From the NCBI GenBank assembly GCA_900471485.1, contig UCEU01000042.1, forward strand, positions 1 through 50,152: 50,152 bases of DNA, read 5' to 3'. The stretch is from Hyphomicrobiales bacterium (GTDB lineage Bacteria > Pseudomonadota > Alphaproteobacteria > Rhizobiales > Rhizobiaceae). A program made the translations under genes and the position numbers. The notes under the pieces are model-generated. The model worked only from the letters and a program-made list of their open reading frames with translations. It made no database searches and had not been told where the DNA came from. Positions 31,171-39,080 of this stretch are shown one piece after another (the stretch's first letter is position 1; each line of letters opens with the position of its first letter).

Positions 31171-32235
31171 ATGACAACGAAGAAACACGTGGTCGTTGTC
31201 GGCGCCGGCATCATCGGCGCCTCGCTCGCCTGGCATCTGACGCGGCAGGGCGCCGCCGTCACCGTGGTCGCAGCCGAAAGCGGCGGCGTCGCCACGCCCA
31301 ATTCCTTCGCCTGGATCAATGCCAGCTGGGGCAATCCCGAATTCTACTATCGCTTCCGCCACCGCTCGATGGCCGAATGGAAACGCCTGGCCGCGGAACT
31401 GCCCGGCCTGCCGCTTTCTTGGTGCGGCGGCCTGATCTGGGACCTGCCGCCTGAAAAGCTGGAAGCCTTCGCCCGCGAGCATTCCGGCTGGGGCTATGGC
31501 GTCGAACGGGTCGGCGCGGAAGCCATCAAGGCCCGCGAACCCTATCTCGCCACACCGCCCGACACGGCCCTCCTCGTCGCCGAGGAAGGCGCGGTCGAAC
31601 CGGTCGCCGCCAGCAGGATGATGCTCGCCGACGCCGAGGCCCATGGCGCCAAGGTGGTGACCGCCACGGTCAACGGCCTGCTGCGCTCCGGCGAGCGCAT
31701 CGCCGGCGTCGTCACCTCCTCCGGCATGATCGAGGCCGACCATGTGGTCCTCGCGGCCGGCACCGGCAGCGTACCGCTTGCCGCCTCCGCCGGCATCACC
31801 CTGCCGCTCGAAGCCCCGCCCGGCCTCATCGTCCACTCCCGCCCCTTCGAGAAACGCCTCACCGGCCTCGTCATGGCGCCCGGCCTGCACATGCGCCAGA
31901 CAGCCGAGGGCCGCATTGTCGCCGGCAGCGATTTCGGCGGCGCCGACCCCGGCGAGGACAGGCAGGCGGTGGCGGCAGAACTGTTCTCCCGCGTCAGGCA
32001 GGCGATTTCGAACAGCGACAACCTGGCAATGGAATTCTTCACCGTCGGCTACCGCCCGACGCCCGCCGACGGCATGCCCGTGATCGGCAACGGCGGCTGC
32101 GAGGGGCTCTACATCACGGTCATGCATTCCGGTGTGACGCTGGCACCACTGGCCGGCCTGCTCGCCGCCCGCGAAATCCTGACCGGCGAGGAAGACGCCG
32201 CGCTGGCGCCGTTCCGCCTCTCCCGGCTCCTCTGA
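31171..32235 (+). CDS. FAD-dependent amine/amino acid oxidoreductase (DAO family)
   Basis: A 354-residue protein beginning with a dinucleotide-binding motif (VVVVGAGIIGASLAWHLTRQ at residues about 7-26) and having the DAO fold, including the C-terminal GYRPTPADGMPVIG and HSGVTLAPLAG blocks typical of glycine/D-amino acid oxidases. No membrane segment is seen. GAGGAG precedes the ATG. It follows the TPR lipoprotein by 28 bases on the same strand, so may be expressed with it, though the functions are not obviously linked. The substrate cannot be assigned. Confidence 0.88.
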   Translation: MTTKKHVVVVGAGIIGASLAWHLTRQGAAVTVVAAESGGVATPNSFAWINASWGNPEFYYRFRHRSMAEWKRLAAELPGLPLSWCGGLIWDLPPEKLEAFAREHSGWGYGVERVGAEAIKAREPYLATPPDTALLVAEEGAVEPVAASRMMLADAEAHGAKVVTATVNGLLRSGERIAGVVTSSGMIEADHVVLAAGTGSVPLAASAGITLPLEAPPGLIVHSRPFEKRLTGLVMAPGLHMRQTAEGRIVAGSDFGGADPGEDRQAVAAELFSRVRQAISNSDNLAMEFFTVGYRPTPADGMPVIGNGGCEGLYITVMHSGVTLAPLAGLLAAREILTGEEDAALAPFRLSRLL

Positions 32236-32438
32236 ACGGCGCCGTACCAAATCCAAGAAATCGCGCCACGCCTGTCTTACTATGTTGCATGCACCGGCAC
32301 GTGACCCTAACATGCGGCTGCTTCGATAGCAGGCTATCAGGCTAAACGATCGGGAATGAGGGACGGGTTGAGGGCTGGCACGGTGATCCACACGCTTGTT
32401 TTCGCGTCCGCCAGCGGCCGGCCGCAAGGGCGAACCGC

Positions 32439-34103
32439 ATGCCCATGAAGCGTTCCCTCCGCTTCTTCCCGAAGGCGTCGATCGGCACCTATCTGATCGC
32501 CATGGCCGTCGCCACGGCGCTGCCGATCTTCGCGCTGGTGGCTTTGCTTCTGGCGCAGCTCGAGGACAACCAGCGTTCGATCCTGAAGCGCGAGACCGCC
32601 CAAGACGCGACCGCGCTCGCCCGCTCCATCGATCGGCAGCTGCAGGACATGGCGACGACGCTGCGCCTTCTCTCCACCTCGCCGGAGCTCGAAAGCAACG
32701 ATTTCGCCGCCTTCCATGCCCGCACGGAAACGGCACTGCGCGCCAATACGCTCTATGTCATCGCCGTCGACAAGACCGGCCAGCAACTGCTCAACACCCG
32801 CCGTGACTTCGGCGCGCCGCTTGGAAAGACGGCCAACATGCCGTCGCTGCAATCGGTGATGACATCGGGCCGCATCGAAGCCTCGGACGTGTTCCAGGGC
32901 ACGACCAGCGGTGAGTGGGTCTATAACGTCACGATCCCGCTCGACGTCGGACAAGTCGCCGCCCTGATCATCACGCAGAACGCCAGGGATCTTGCGAAGC
33001 AGGTGACGACAGAAGGGCTGCCCAACGGCTGGTCGGCCGCGATCATCGACCAGAGCGGCCACGTCGTCGCCTCCAGCGGCCCGACGACCATCAACTTCGG
33101 TGAAGCCTTCTATCCCGAAATCATGCCCTCGCTGATCGCCTCGAGCGGCGTCTACGAAAACAAGTCGGTGCTGCCCAAGGCGATGCTCGGCTATGCGCAG
33201 ATCCCCGGCTGGTCGTGGAAGGCCGTGGTCTGGGGCCCGGTCGCCACCGCCCAATCCTCGATCCTGACGACCTGGCGCTTCCTCATCATCGGCGGCATCG
33301 CGCTGCTTCTGCTGGCGATCCTCGCCGCCTATGTCGTCGCCCGCCAGGTTCGCGGCACCATCCGCTCGATCGCCGACATGGCCAACCGCATGGGCGAAGG
33401 CCACATCGTCGCGCCGATCGAAACCAGCGTCATCGAGGCGAACCGGGTCGCCGTGGCGCTCTCCAACGCCTCCTTCGACCGCAGCCAGACCGAGGATCGG
33501 CTGCATTTCGTGATGAACGAACTTGTCCACCGCACCAAGAACCTGCTGACGCTCGCCCAGGCGATGATGCGCCAGCTCGCCAAGCAGGGCGGCACGGTGG
33601 AGGAATTCCAGGCCGCCGTCGCCCACCGGCTGGACGGCCTCGCCCGCTCGATCCAGCTGCTGACGAGCGAGCAATGGTCCGGCGCATCGCTGCGCCGGAT
33701 GATAGGCATTCACCTCGAAGCCTTCCCGGAAGCAGCCGAGCAGATCGAGATCACCGGCCGAGATTTCGTGCTGACGCCCGACGCCGTCCAGAACCTCGGC
33801 CTGGCGCTGCACGAACTCGCGACCAACTCCATCAAGTACGGCGCGCTCTCCGTGCCGCAGGGTCGCGTGCGCTTCGCGTGGGAAGATTTTGTGGACGAGG
33901 AGCACACCGAGCCCATGCTCCGCTTCACCTGGGAGGAACAGAACGGCCCGCCGGTGGAGACGCCGCAGCGTTCCGGCTTTGGCACGACCGTTATCAGGAA
34001 CCACGCGGCCGCCGCCTTCAGCGGCGTCGTCGAGGTCGATTTCCGCCCCGAGGGCCTGTTCTGGACGCTGATCTGCCCCCGCCGCACGCTGGAGCGCGTG
34101 TGA
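32439..34103 (+). CDS. HWE-family sensor histidine kinase
   Basis: A 554-residue membrane sensor. Helix one (residues about 12-40) and helix two (about 282-305) enclose a periplasmic sensor region of dCache type; a HAMP segment (VARQVRGTIRSIADMANRM) follows. The catalytic part is of the HWE class: the phosphorylated histidine should be His364 in NELVHRTKNLL, and the ATP-binding region has LALHELATNSIKYGALS and TWEEQNGPPV with the defining Trp-x-Glu. HWE kinases are abundant in rhizobia and many act in light, stress or general stress signalling. No response regulator gene adjoins it. Confidence 0.92.
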   Translation: MPMKRSLRFFPKASIGTYLIAMAVATALPIFALVALLLAQLEDNQRSILKRETAQDATALARSIDRQLQDMATTLRLLSTSPELESNDFAAFHARTETALRANTLYVIAVDKTGQQLLNTRRDFGAPLGKTANMPSLQSVMTSGRIEASDVFQGTTSGEWVYNVTIPLDVGQVAALIITQNARDLAKQVTTEGLPNGWSAAIIDQSGHVVASSGPTTINFGEAFYPEIMPSLIASSGVYENKSVLPKAMLGYAQIPGWSWKAVVWGPVATAQSSILTTWRFLIIGGIALLLLAILAAYVVARQVRGTIRSIADMANRMGEGHIVAPIETSVIEANRVAVALSNASFDRSQTEDRLHFVMNELVHRTKNLLTLAQAMMRQLAKQGGTVEEFQAAVAHRLDGLARSIQLLTSEQWSGASLRRMIGIHLEAFPEAAEQIEITGRDFVLTPDAVQNLGLALHELATNSIKYGALSVPQGRVRFAWEDFVDEEHTEPMLRFTWEEQNGPPVETPQRSGFGTTVIRNHAAAAFSGVVEVDFRPEGLFWTLICPRRTLERV

Positions 34104-34112
34104 CCGCCTTCG

Positions 34113-34157
34113 AGCTATTCCAGAAAAAGTGCGAAGCGGTTTTCCTGGAATTGCTCT
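34113..34157. repeat. Palindromic repeat and probable bidirectional terminator
   Basis: GAGCTATTCCAG (34113-34124) and CTGGAATTGCTC (34146-34157) form an inverted repeat with one or two mismatches around AAAAAGTGCGAAGCGGTTTT. It lies between the convergent HWE kinase and DoxX-like genes, starting ten bases after one stop and covering the stop of the other. The GTGCGAAGCGGTTTT core recurs in Rhizobiaceae intergenic DNA, to my knowledge. The A and T runs within the stem suit termination in both directions. Confidence 0.7.
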
Positions 34158-34569
34158 AGCGGCAGAACGGCAGAAGTTCGCGGATGCGCCGGTCGCGAAG
34201 ATAAAGCCCCGCCCAGGCGGCGACGCCGAGCACGATGCAGACCAACTGCGGCGGCGACAACAACTCGCCCAACCGGAAGTGGATGCTGATCGCCCCACCG
34301 AAGAACCCCGTCGCCAGGACCGCTCCCAGCACCGCCGTTACCGGGACGATGTAGAGCACCACGCAGACGAGGATGATGATCCCGAGCACCGGTGCCAGTT
34401 CAACCGGAAACCCGCTCGCCACCATGTCGGCCGCAAGCACCTCCGGCGCGAACAGATTGGCGCCGGCGTCGGCCAGCATCGCCAATGCAACGACGCCGCT
34501 GAGAAACCAGCCTGAGATAATACCGGAGCGGGAAACCTCGCCGGTCATGCGGGATAGTTCAGCCGTCAT
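34156..34569 (-). CDS. DoxX-like membrane protein
   Basis: The ATG at 34569 gives a 137-residue protein with four hydrophobic segments (SGWFLSGVVALAMLADAG, VLGIIILVCVVLYIVPVTA, VLGAVLATGFFGGAIS and LVCIVLGVAAWAGLYL). The length and pattern match the DoxX/DoxX_2 family of small inner-membrane proteins linked to sulfur metabolism or respiratory chains. The frame extends to 34662, but that upstream part lies beyond the predicted promoter. The stop codon lies in the palindromic repeat. Function is not established. Confidence 0.83.
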   Translation of the reverse strand: MTAELSRMTGEVSRSGIISGWFLSGVVALAMLADAGANLFAPEVLAADMVASGFPVELAPVLGIIILVCVVLYIVPVTAVLGAVLATGFFGGAISIHFRLGELLSPPQLVCIVLGVAAWAGLYLRDRRIRELLPFCR

Positions 34570-34616
34570 GCGCGCCCCCAACCATGCGTGGTCCCCTCGG
34601 TCCAACGCTGACCTGA

Positions 34617-34646
34617 ATAATACATTCAAAAAATGTAATATTTCAA
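34617..34646 (-). promoter_or_regulatory. Promoter with ArsR-type operator upstream of the DoxX-like gene
   Basis: On the minus strand TTGAAA (34641-34646) and TATTAT (34617-34622) are spaced by 18 bases. The spacer contains the inverted repeat TACATT-N5-AATGTA (34621-34637), so a bound protein would block the promoter. This is the arrangement of ArsR-family operators, and the TACATT/AATGTA arms resemble the sites reported for sulfide-sensing BigR/SqrR-type repressors. Transcription would begin near 34610, which supports the 34569 start. Confidence 0.6.
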
Positions 34647-34716
34647 GAGCACTCGCGATCAAGGGTCGAAAATAACTCTTTGGCCCACTTATTTCCGGTT
34701 GAAAACTCCCGGTGCG

Positions 34717-36114
34717 TCAGTGATTGATCGCCTTGTTGATCTCTTCCGTGACCTTCTTGGCGTCGCCGAGCAGCATCATCGTCCCGTCCTTGTAGAACAG
34801 CGTATTGTCGATGCCGGCATAGCCGGAACCGAGCGAGCGCTTGACGAAGATGCAGGTCTTGGCCTTGTCGACGTCGAGGATCGGCATGCCGTAGATCGGC
34901 GAGGTCTTGTCGTCGCGCGCCGCCGGATTGGTGACGTCGTTGGCGCCGATGACATAGGCGACATCCGCCTGAGCGAATTCCGAGTTGATGTCCTCGAGCT
35001 CGAACACCTCGTCATAGGGCACGTTGGCCTCGGCAAGCAGCACGTTCATGTGGCCAGGCATGCGCCCCGCCACCGGGTGGATGGCATACTTCACCTCGAC
35101 GCCGGCCTTCTTCAGATTGTCGGCCAACTCGCGCAGCGCATGTTGTGCCTGCGCCACCGCCATGCCGTAACCCGGCACGATGATCACCTTCGAGGCGTTC
35201 GCCATCAGATAGGCTGCGTCTTCCGCCGAGCCGAGCTTCACCGTCTTGTCGGAATTGTCGGTACCAGCAGACGACGTCTCGCCGCCGAAGCCGCCGAGAA
35301 TGACGGAGATGAAGGAGCGGTTCATGCCCTTGCACATGATGTAGGACAGGATCGCCCCCGACGAACCCACGAGCGCGCCGGTGATGATCAGCGCCAGATT
35401 GCCGAGGGTGAAACCGATGCCGGCGGCCGCCCAGCCCGAATAGGAGTTGAGCATGGAAACGACGACAGGCATGTCGGCCCCGCCGATCGGCACGATCAGC
35501 AGCACGCCGAGCGCCAACGACAGCAGGATGATCGCCCAGAAGTCGAAATGGCTTTCCGAAACGCTCAAACCGACGATGAAGACAACGATCAGCGCCAGCA
35601 GCGCCGCGTTGATCACGTGCCGGAACGGCAGCATGATCGGCTTGCCGGACATCCGGCCATCGAGTTTGAGGAAGGCGATGATCGAGCCGGTGAAGGTGAG
35701 TGCCCCGATCGCCGCACCCAGCGCCATCTCGATGCGCGCCTCGGTGTGGATGCTCCCAATCGCGCCGATGCCGAAGGATGCCGGCGTATAGAGCGCCGAG
35801 GCCGCCACCAGCACGGCGGCAAGGCCGACCAGCGAGTGGAACCCGGCGACGAGCTGCGGCATCGAGGTCATCGGGATGACGCGGGCGATATAGGCCCCCG
35901 CCCCGCCGCCGATGGCAAGCCCGAGGATGATCAGCACCAGGCCGCCGAAGGACGGCGTCGCCAGCGTCAGCGTCGTCAGGATGGCGATACCCATGCCGGC
36001 CATGCCGTAGAGGTTGCCTTTCCGGCTGGTCGCCGGATGCGAAAGGCCGCGCAGCGCCAGGATGAACAGCACGCCGGAAACGAGATAGAGGAAGGCTGCG
36101 AGACTTGGTGACAT
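34717..36114 (-). CDS. pntB: NAD(P) transhydrogenase subunit beta
   Basis: A 465-residue integral membrane protein from the ATG at 36114 (a TTG at 36117 is adjacent). The N-terminal two thirds is a set of hydrophobic helices forming part of the proton channel; the C-terminal third (from about residue 290) is the NADP(H)-binding dIII domain, with IVPGYGMAVAQAQ as the nucleotide loop and GANDVTNPAARDD. With PntAA and PntAB it couples hydride transfer between NADH and NADP+ to proton movement. GAGG precedes the start by nine bases; pntAB ends ten bases upstream. Confidence 0.97.
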   Translation of the reverse strand: MSPSLAAFLYLVSGVLFILALRGLSHPATSRKGNLYGMAGMGIAILTTLTLATPSFGGLVLIILGLAIGGGAGAYIARVIPMTSMPQLVAGFHSLVGLAAVLVAASALYTPASFGIGAIGSIHTEARIEMALGAAIGALTFTGSIIAFLKLDGRMSGKPIMLPFRHVINAALLALIVVFIVGLSVSESHFDFWAIILLSLALGVLLIVPIGGADMPVVVSMLNSYSGWAAAGIGFTLGNLALIITGALVGSSGAILSYIMCKGMNRSFISVILGGFGGETSSAGTDNSDKTVKLGSAEDAAYLMANASKVIIVPGYGMAVAQAQHALRELADNLKKAGVEVKYAIHPVAGRMPGHMNVLLAEANVPYDEVFELEDINSEFAQADVAYVIGANDVTNPAARDDKTSPIYGMPILDVDKAKTCIFVKRSLGSGYAGIDNTLFYKDGTMMLLGDAKKVTEEINKAINH

Positions 36115-36124
36115 CAAGGCAGCC

Positions 36125-36523
36125 TCACTTGTCTTTTTTCTTGTACATCGCCAGCATCCGCTGGGTGACGAGGAAGCCGCCGAAGATGTTCACCGACACC
36201 AGCACCAGCGCGACGAAGCCGAAGCCGGTTGCGAGCCCACTGGTCGAGATGCCGACCGCAAGCAGCGCACCGACGACGATGACCGAAGAGATCGCGTTGG
36301 TCACCGCCATCAGCGGCGTATGCAGCGCCGGCGTCACCGACCAGACGACGTAATAGCCGACGAAGATCGCCAGCACGAAGATCGCGAACTGGAAGACGAA
36401 GGGGTCGATCACGCCGCCGGTGGCGGCACTCGCCACCTCGGGCGCGTTGGCGGCGGCTGAAGCCACGGCGCTCACGGCCTGGTTCAGCTGCTGCAACGCA
36501 TGGTCCATCTGTTCCGTGGCCAT
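36125..36523 (-). CDS. pntAB: NAD(P) transhydrogenase subunit alpha 2
   Basis: A 132-residue membrane subunit with three to four hydrophobic helices (FVFQFAIFVLAIFVGYYVVW, AISSVIVVGALLAVGI, GFVALVLVSVNIFGGFLVTQ) after a helical N terminus (residues 1-45) that links it to PntAA. In E. coli this is fused to PntAA; alphaproteobacteria such as Rhodospirillum keep it separate, as here. The ATG shares a base with the pntAA stop and is preceded by GGAGG. Confidence 0.95.
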   Translation of the reverse strand: MATEQMDHALQQLNQAVSAVASAAANAPEVASAATGGVIDPFVFQFAIFVLAIFVGYYVVWSVTPALHTPLMAVTNAISSVIVVGALLAVGISTSGLATGFGFVALVLVSVNIFGGFLVTQRMLAMYKKKDK

Positions 36524-37671
36524 CAGTTCCCCTCCTTCTTCGCACCGCCGAAGGCGGGATGAACGACCGCGCCGCCATGCGTCAGCATCGTCGCCTTGAT
36601 CAGCTCGTCCTCGAGATTGGGCGTCACCATACCGGTTGCCTTGTCGGTCATCGTCTCGAGGAAGGTGACGAGGTTCTTGGCGTAGAGCGCCGAGGCGCTG
36701 GCCGCGATCCGGCCCGCCATGTTCGAGAAGCCGATGACGCGCACGCCGTCGACATCGGCGACCTTGCCCGGCTTCACGCCTTCGATATTGCCTCCGCGCT
36801 CGACGGCGAGATCGACCGCCACGGCACCCGGCTTCATCGATTTCAGCATCTCGCGCGACACCAGTTTCGGCGCCGGCCGGCCGGGGATCAGCGCGGTGGT
36901 GATGACGATGTCCTGCTTGGCGATATGTTCGGCGACAAGCGCCGCCTGCTTGGCCTGATAGCCCGCCGACATTTCCTTGGCATAGCCGCCCGCCGTCTCC
37001 GCCGCCTTGAACTCCTCGTCCTCGACGGCGATGAACTTGGCGCCGAGCGAGGCGACCTGTTCCTTGGCGGCGGGGCGCACGTCGGTGGCGGATACCGCCG
37101 CACCTAGACGCCGCGCCGTGGCGATCGCCTGCAGGCCTGCGACGCCGGCCCCCATCACGAACACCTTGGCGGCCGGCACCGTACCGGCGGCGGTCATCAT
37201 CATCGGCATGGCGCGGTCATAAACCGCGGCCGCCTCGATCACCGCCTGGTAGCCGGCGAGGTTCGCTTGCGAGGAGAGCACGTCCATCGATTGCGCGCGG
37301 GTGATGCGTGGCATCAGCTCCATGGCGAAGCTCGAAAGCCCGGCCTTGGCCATTGCGGCAATCGCCTCGTCGTTTCCGTAGGGGTCCATGATGGCGATGA
37401 CGACGGCGCCGGTCTTGTACTGACCGATCTCGTCCTCGGAGGGACGGCGCACCTTCAGCACCACGTCGGCGGTCGCCGCGGCGCCTATCGAGCCGATCCG
37501 CGCGCCGGCCGCCTCATACTCGCCGTCGGGAATGCGCGAGGACTTTCCCGCTCCCGCCTCGACCACGATGTCGAGGCCGAGCGCCTTCATCTTCTTGACG
37601 GTTTCAGGCGAGGCGGCAACGCGCGTCTCGTCACCGGCCAGTTCCTTGGCCACGAATACAATATTGCCCAA
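36523..37671 (-). CDS. pntAA: NAD(P) transhydrogenase subunit alpha 1
   Basis: A 382-residue soluble dI subunit that binds NAD(H). It has the alanine dehydrogenase/PNT fold; VFVMGAGVAGLQAIATARRL near residue 170 is the dinucleotide motif, and RPAPKLVSREML is the conserved block at about residue 268. The best start is the TTG at 37671, preceded by a strong GGAGGAGGGGG run; no ATG lies nearby that would keep the family N terminus (GNIVFVAKELAGDETRVAAS). It is first in pntAA-pntAB-pntB. Confidence 0.96.
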   Translation of the reverse strand: MGNIVFVAKELAGDETRVAASPETVKKMKALGLDIVVEAGAGKSSRIPDGEYEAAGARIGSIGAAATADVVLKVRRPSEDEIGQYKTGAVVIAIMDPYGNDEAIAAMAKAGLSSFAMELMPRITRAQSMDVLSSQANLAGYQAVIEAAAVYDRAMPMMMTAAGTVPAAKVFVMGAGVAGLQAIATARRLGAAVSATDVRPAAKEQVASLGAKFIAVEDEEFKAAETAGGYAKEMSAGYQAKQAALVAEHIAKQDIVITTALIPGRPAPKLVSREMLKSMKPGAVAVDLAVERGGNIEGVKPGKVADVDGVRVIGFSNMAGRIAASASALYAKNLVTFLETMTDKATGMVTPNLEDELIKATMLTHGGAVVHPAFGGAKKEGN

Positions 37672-37776
37672 CCGCCCCCTCCTCCGGGTCAGCGAGGCCG
37701 CAGCAGGTCGCCCTGCTCAGCTCAAGCATGCCTGCACAAACTCACGATCTTTGAGAAACGCCCTGGCGTCGCCGCG

Positions 37777-38001
37777 TTAGCGCAGCAGCACTATACCGGC
37801 GATGAAGACGATCAGCAGCACCACGAAGCCGCCGAGCAGGCCGGCGCCGGTAAAGAAGCCGGCGGTCATGCCGAGAAGCAGCGCGACCAGGAAAAGCGTG
37901 CCGTACTTCGCGGCACCGAGAAACGCCGAGTAGGTGCGCTCGTGTTCCTTGTAGTCCATCGCGGCGCCGACTTCGGCGGGTCCGGTGCTGTGTTCGGCCA
38001 T
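37777..38001 (-). CDS. aa3-type cytochrome c oxidase subunit IV
   Basis: A 74-residue protein with a soluble N terminus (residues 1-30, including MDYKEHERTYSAFLGAAK) and two hydrophobic stretches of about 20 residues. The motif YKEHERTYSAFLGAAKYGT is the signature of bacterial aa3 oxidase subunit IV of the Rhodobacter/Paracoccus type. GGGAGAG precedes the ATG. The main oxidase genes are not in this window. It lies upstream of pntAA on the same strand with about 100 bases between them, so it may be part of one respiratory transcript. Confidence 0.9.
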   Translation of the reverse strand: MAEHSTGPAEVGAAMDYKEHERTYSAFLGAAKYGTLFLVALLLGMTAGFFTGAGLLGGFVVLLIVFIAGIVLLR

Positions 38002-38170
38002 GCTCTCTCTCCCTCAACGACGCGGTCGGCATCTGAATGCCGCCGCTCTCCTGCCTCGTTCCTCGGTCCCACGAGGAAAATCCCTGTTGAGGGGATACAC
38101 AAACCTGGCGCCAAGCGCAATCCGCGAGAATGCCGCAGCCACAGGCTCCGGCATCCCTTCGCCGTGTTGC

Positions 38171-38923
38171 CTACAGCGGCAGATCGGTGCCGAACTGACC
38201 CTCAGGCACGAAGCGCGCGGTCGGAACGATCGTCAGCGGCGGCAGCGTGTCGTTCGGGTTGCGCGAGAACATCATCCGCTGCTCGCTGGCGCTGGAGATG
38301 AAGAACGGATAGCGCGTCAAAAGCTTGCGCCCGACCTCGATCACGTTGGTCGCCATCAGCGTCATGTCGATACCGTAGTTCTTCGCCAGGCGGCCGGGCA
38401 CGATCGTGTCGGCATAGAAGACGCGCTTGTAGAAGGCGGCGTGTGGCGGGCGGCAGAACTGCAGCACGCGGCTGGCGCGGAAATAGGCGGCGGCGACGAT
38501 GGTCGGCCGCAGCGTCAGATACGGGATCCACGACAGATCGGCGGTGACCTCCGGGTCTGCGGCGAAGCGCGCCGGGTCGATCAGCGTCAGGCCGGCATCG
38601 AGCAATTCGTCCATCGCCTCGGGGAAGGCTCCGCCCGATTGGCTCAGCCGATGGTCGGGTGTCACATAATGAACCCTGACGGTGCTGACCATTTCCCCAT
38701 AATAGTACAGTCCGAAGACATAGGCGTGGCTATCGAAATCACTATCGTCGAGAAGGCCCTTCGGCGCCAGCGCCAGCACGTCATGTGCCTTGTAAGCCTT
38801 GTAGCGCAGGCGTTCTACCTGGGCCAGATCCTCGTTGCTCTCAACGCGGCGGTACTCGACATTATCCAAAACTTCCAGAATTTTACGACTGAAATCACTT
38901 ACGCTGGACTGCGAACTCGACAT
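38171..38923 (-). CDS. FeeM-like N-acyl amino acid synthase / autoinducer synthase-related protein
   Basis: About 250 residues from the ATG at 38923 (an ATG at 38932 adds three). The protein has the acyltransferase fold of the autoinducer synthase and FeeM families: RLRYKAYKAHDVLALAPKGL near residue 45, the D-x-FD-x-A block DDSDFDSHAYVFGLYYYGEM and VSTVRVHYVTPDHR. Relatives use acyl-ACP to acylate an amino acid or a homoserine lactone, making diffusible signals or membrane-active lipids. No LuxR-like receptor is adjacent. The gene lies 148 bases downstream of a GGDEF-EAL gene on the same strand. Confidence is good for the fold and low for the product. Confidence 0.78.
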   Translation of the reverse strand: MSSSQSSVSDFSRKILEVLDNVEYRRVESNEDLAQVERLRYKAYKAHDVLALAPKGLLDDSDFDSHAYVFGLYYYGEMVSTVRVHYVTPDHRLSQSGGAFPEAMDELLDAGLTLIDPARFAADPEVTADLSWIPYLTLRPTIVAAAYFRASRVLQFCRPPHAAFYKRVFYADTIVPGRLAKNYGIDMTLMATNVIEVGRKLLTRYPFFISSASEQRMMFSRNPNDTLPPLTIVPTARFVPEGQFGTDLPL

Positions 38924-39080
38924 GGAACCCATCCGTTCGTTAACGGTGCATTAATCATATCATTCCGAAGACGATGGCAAGGATATAAGGGAATTTTAAT
39001 CGTATTTAAGTTGTTAAGGTTAACGGCCGCAATCAAGACGAACAGGATGCAGCCCGCGCTTCCGGCAGGTCGGGCAGGCT

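Noticed and set aside
34570..34662. N-terminal extension of the DoxX-like protein to the ATG at 34662
   Set aside because: It would place the start codon upstream of the well-spaced promoter and operator, and the added residues do not match the family.
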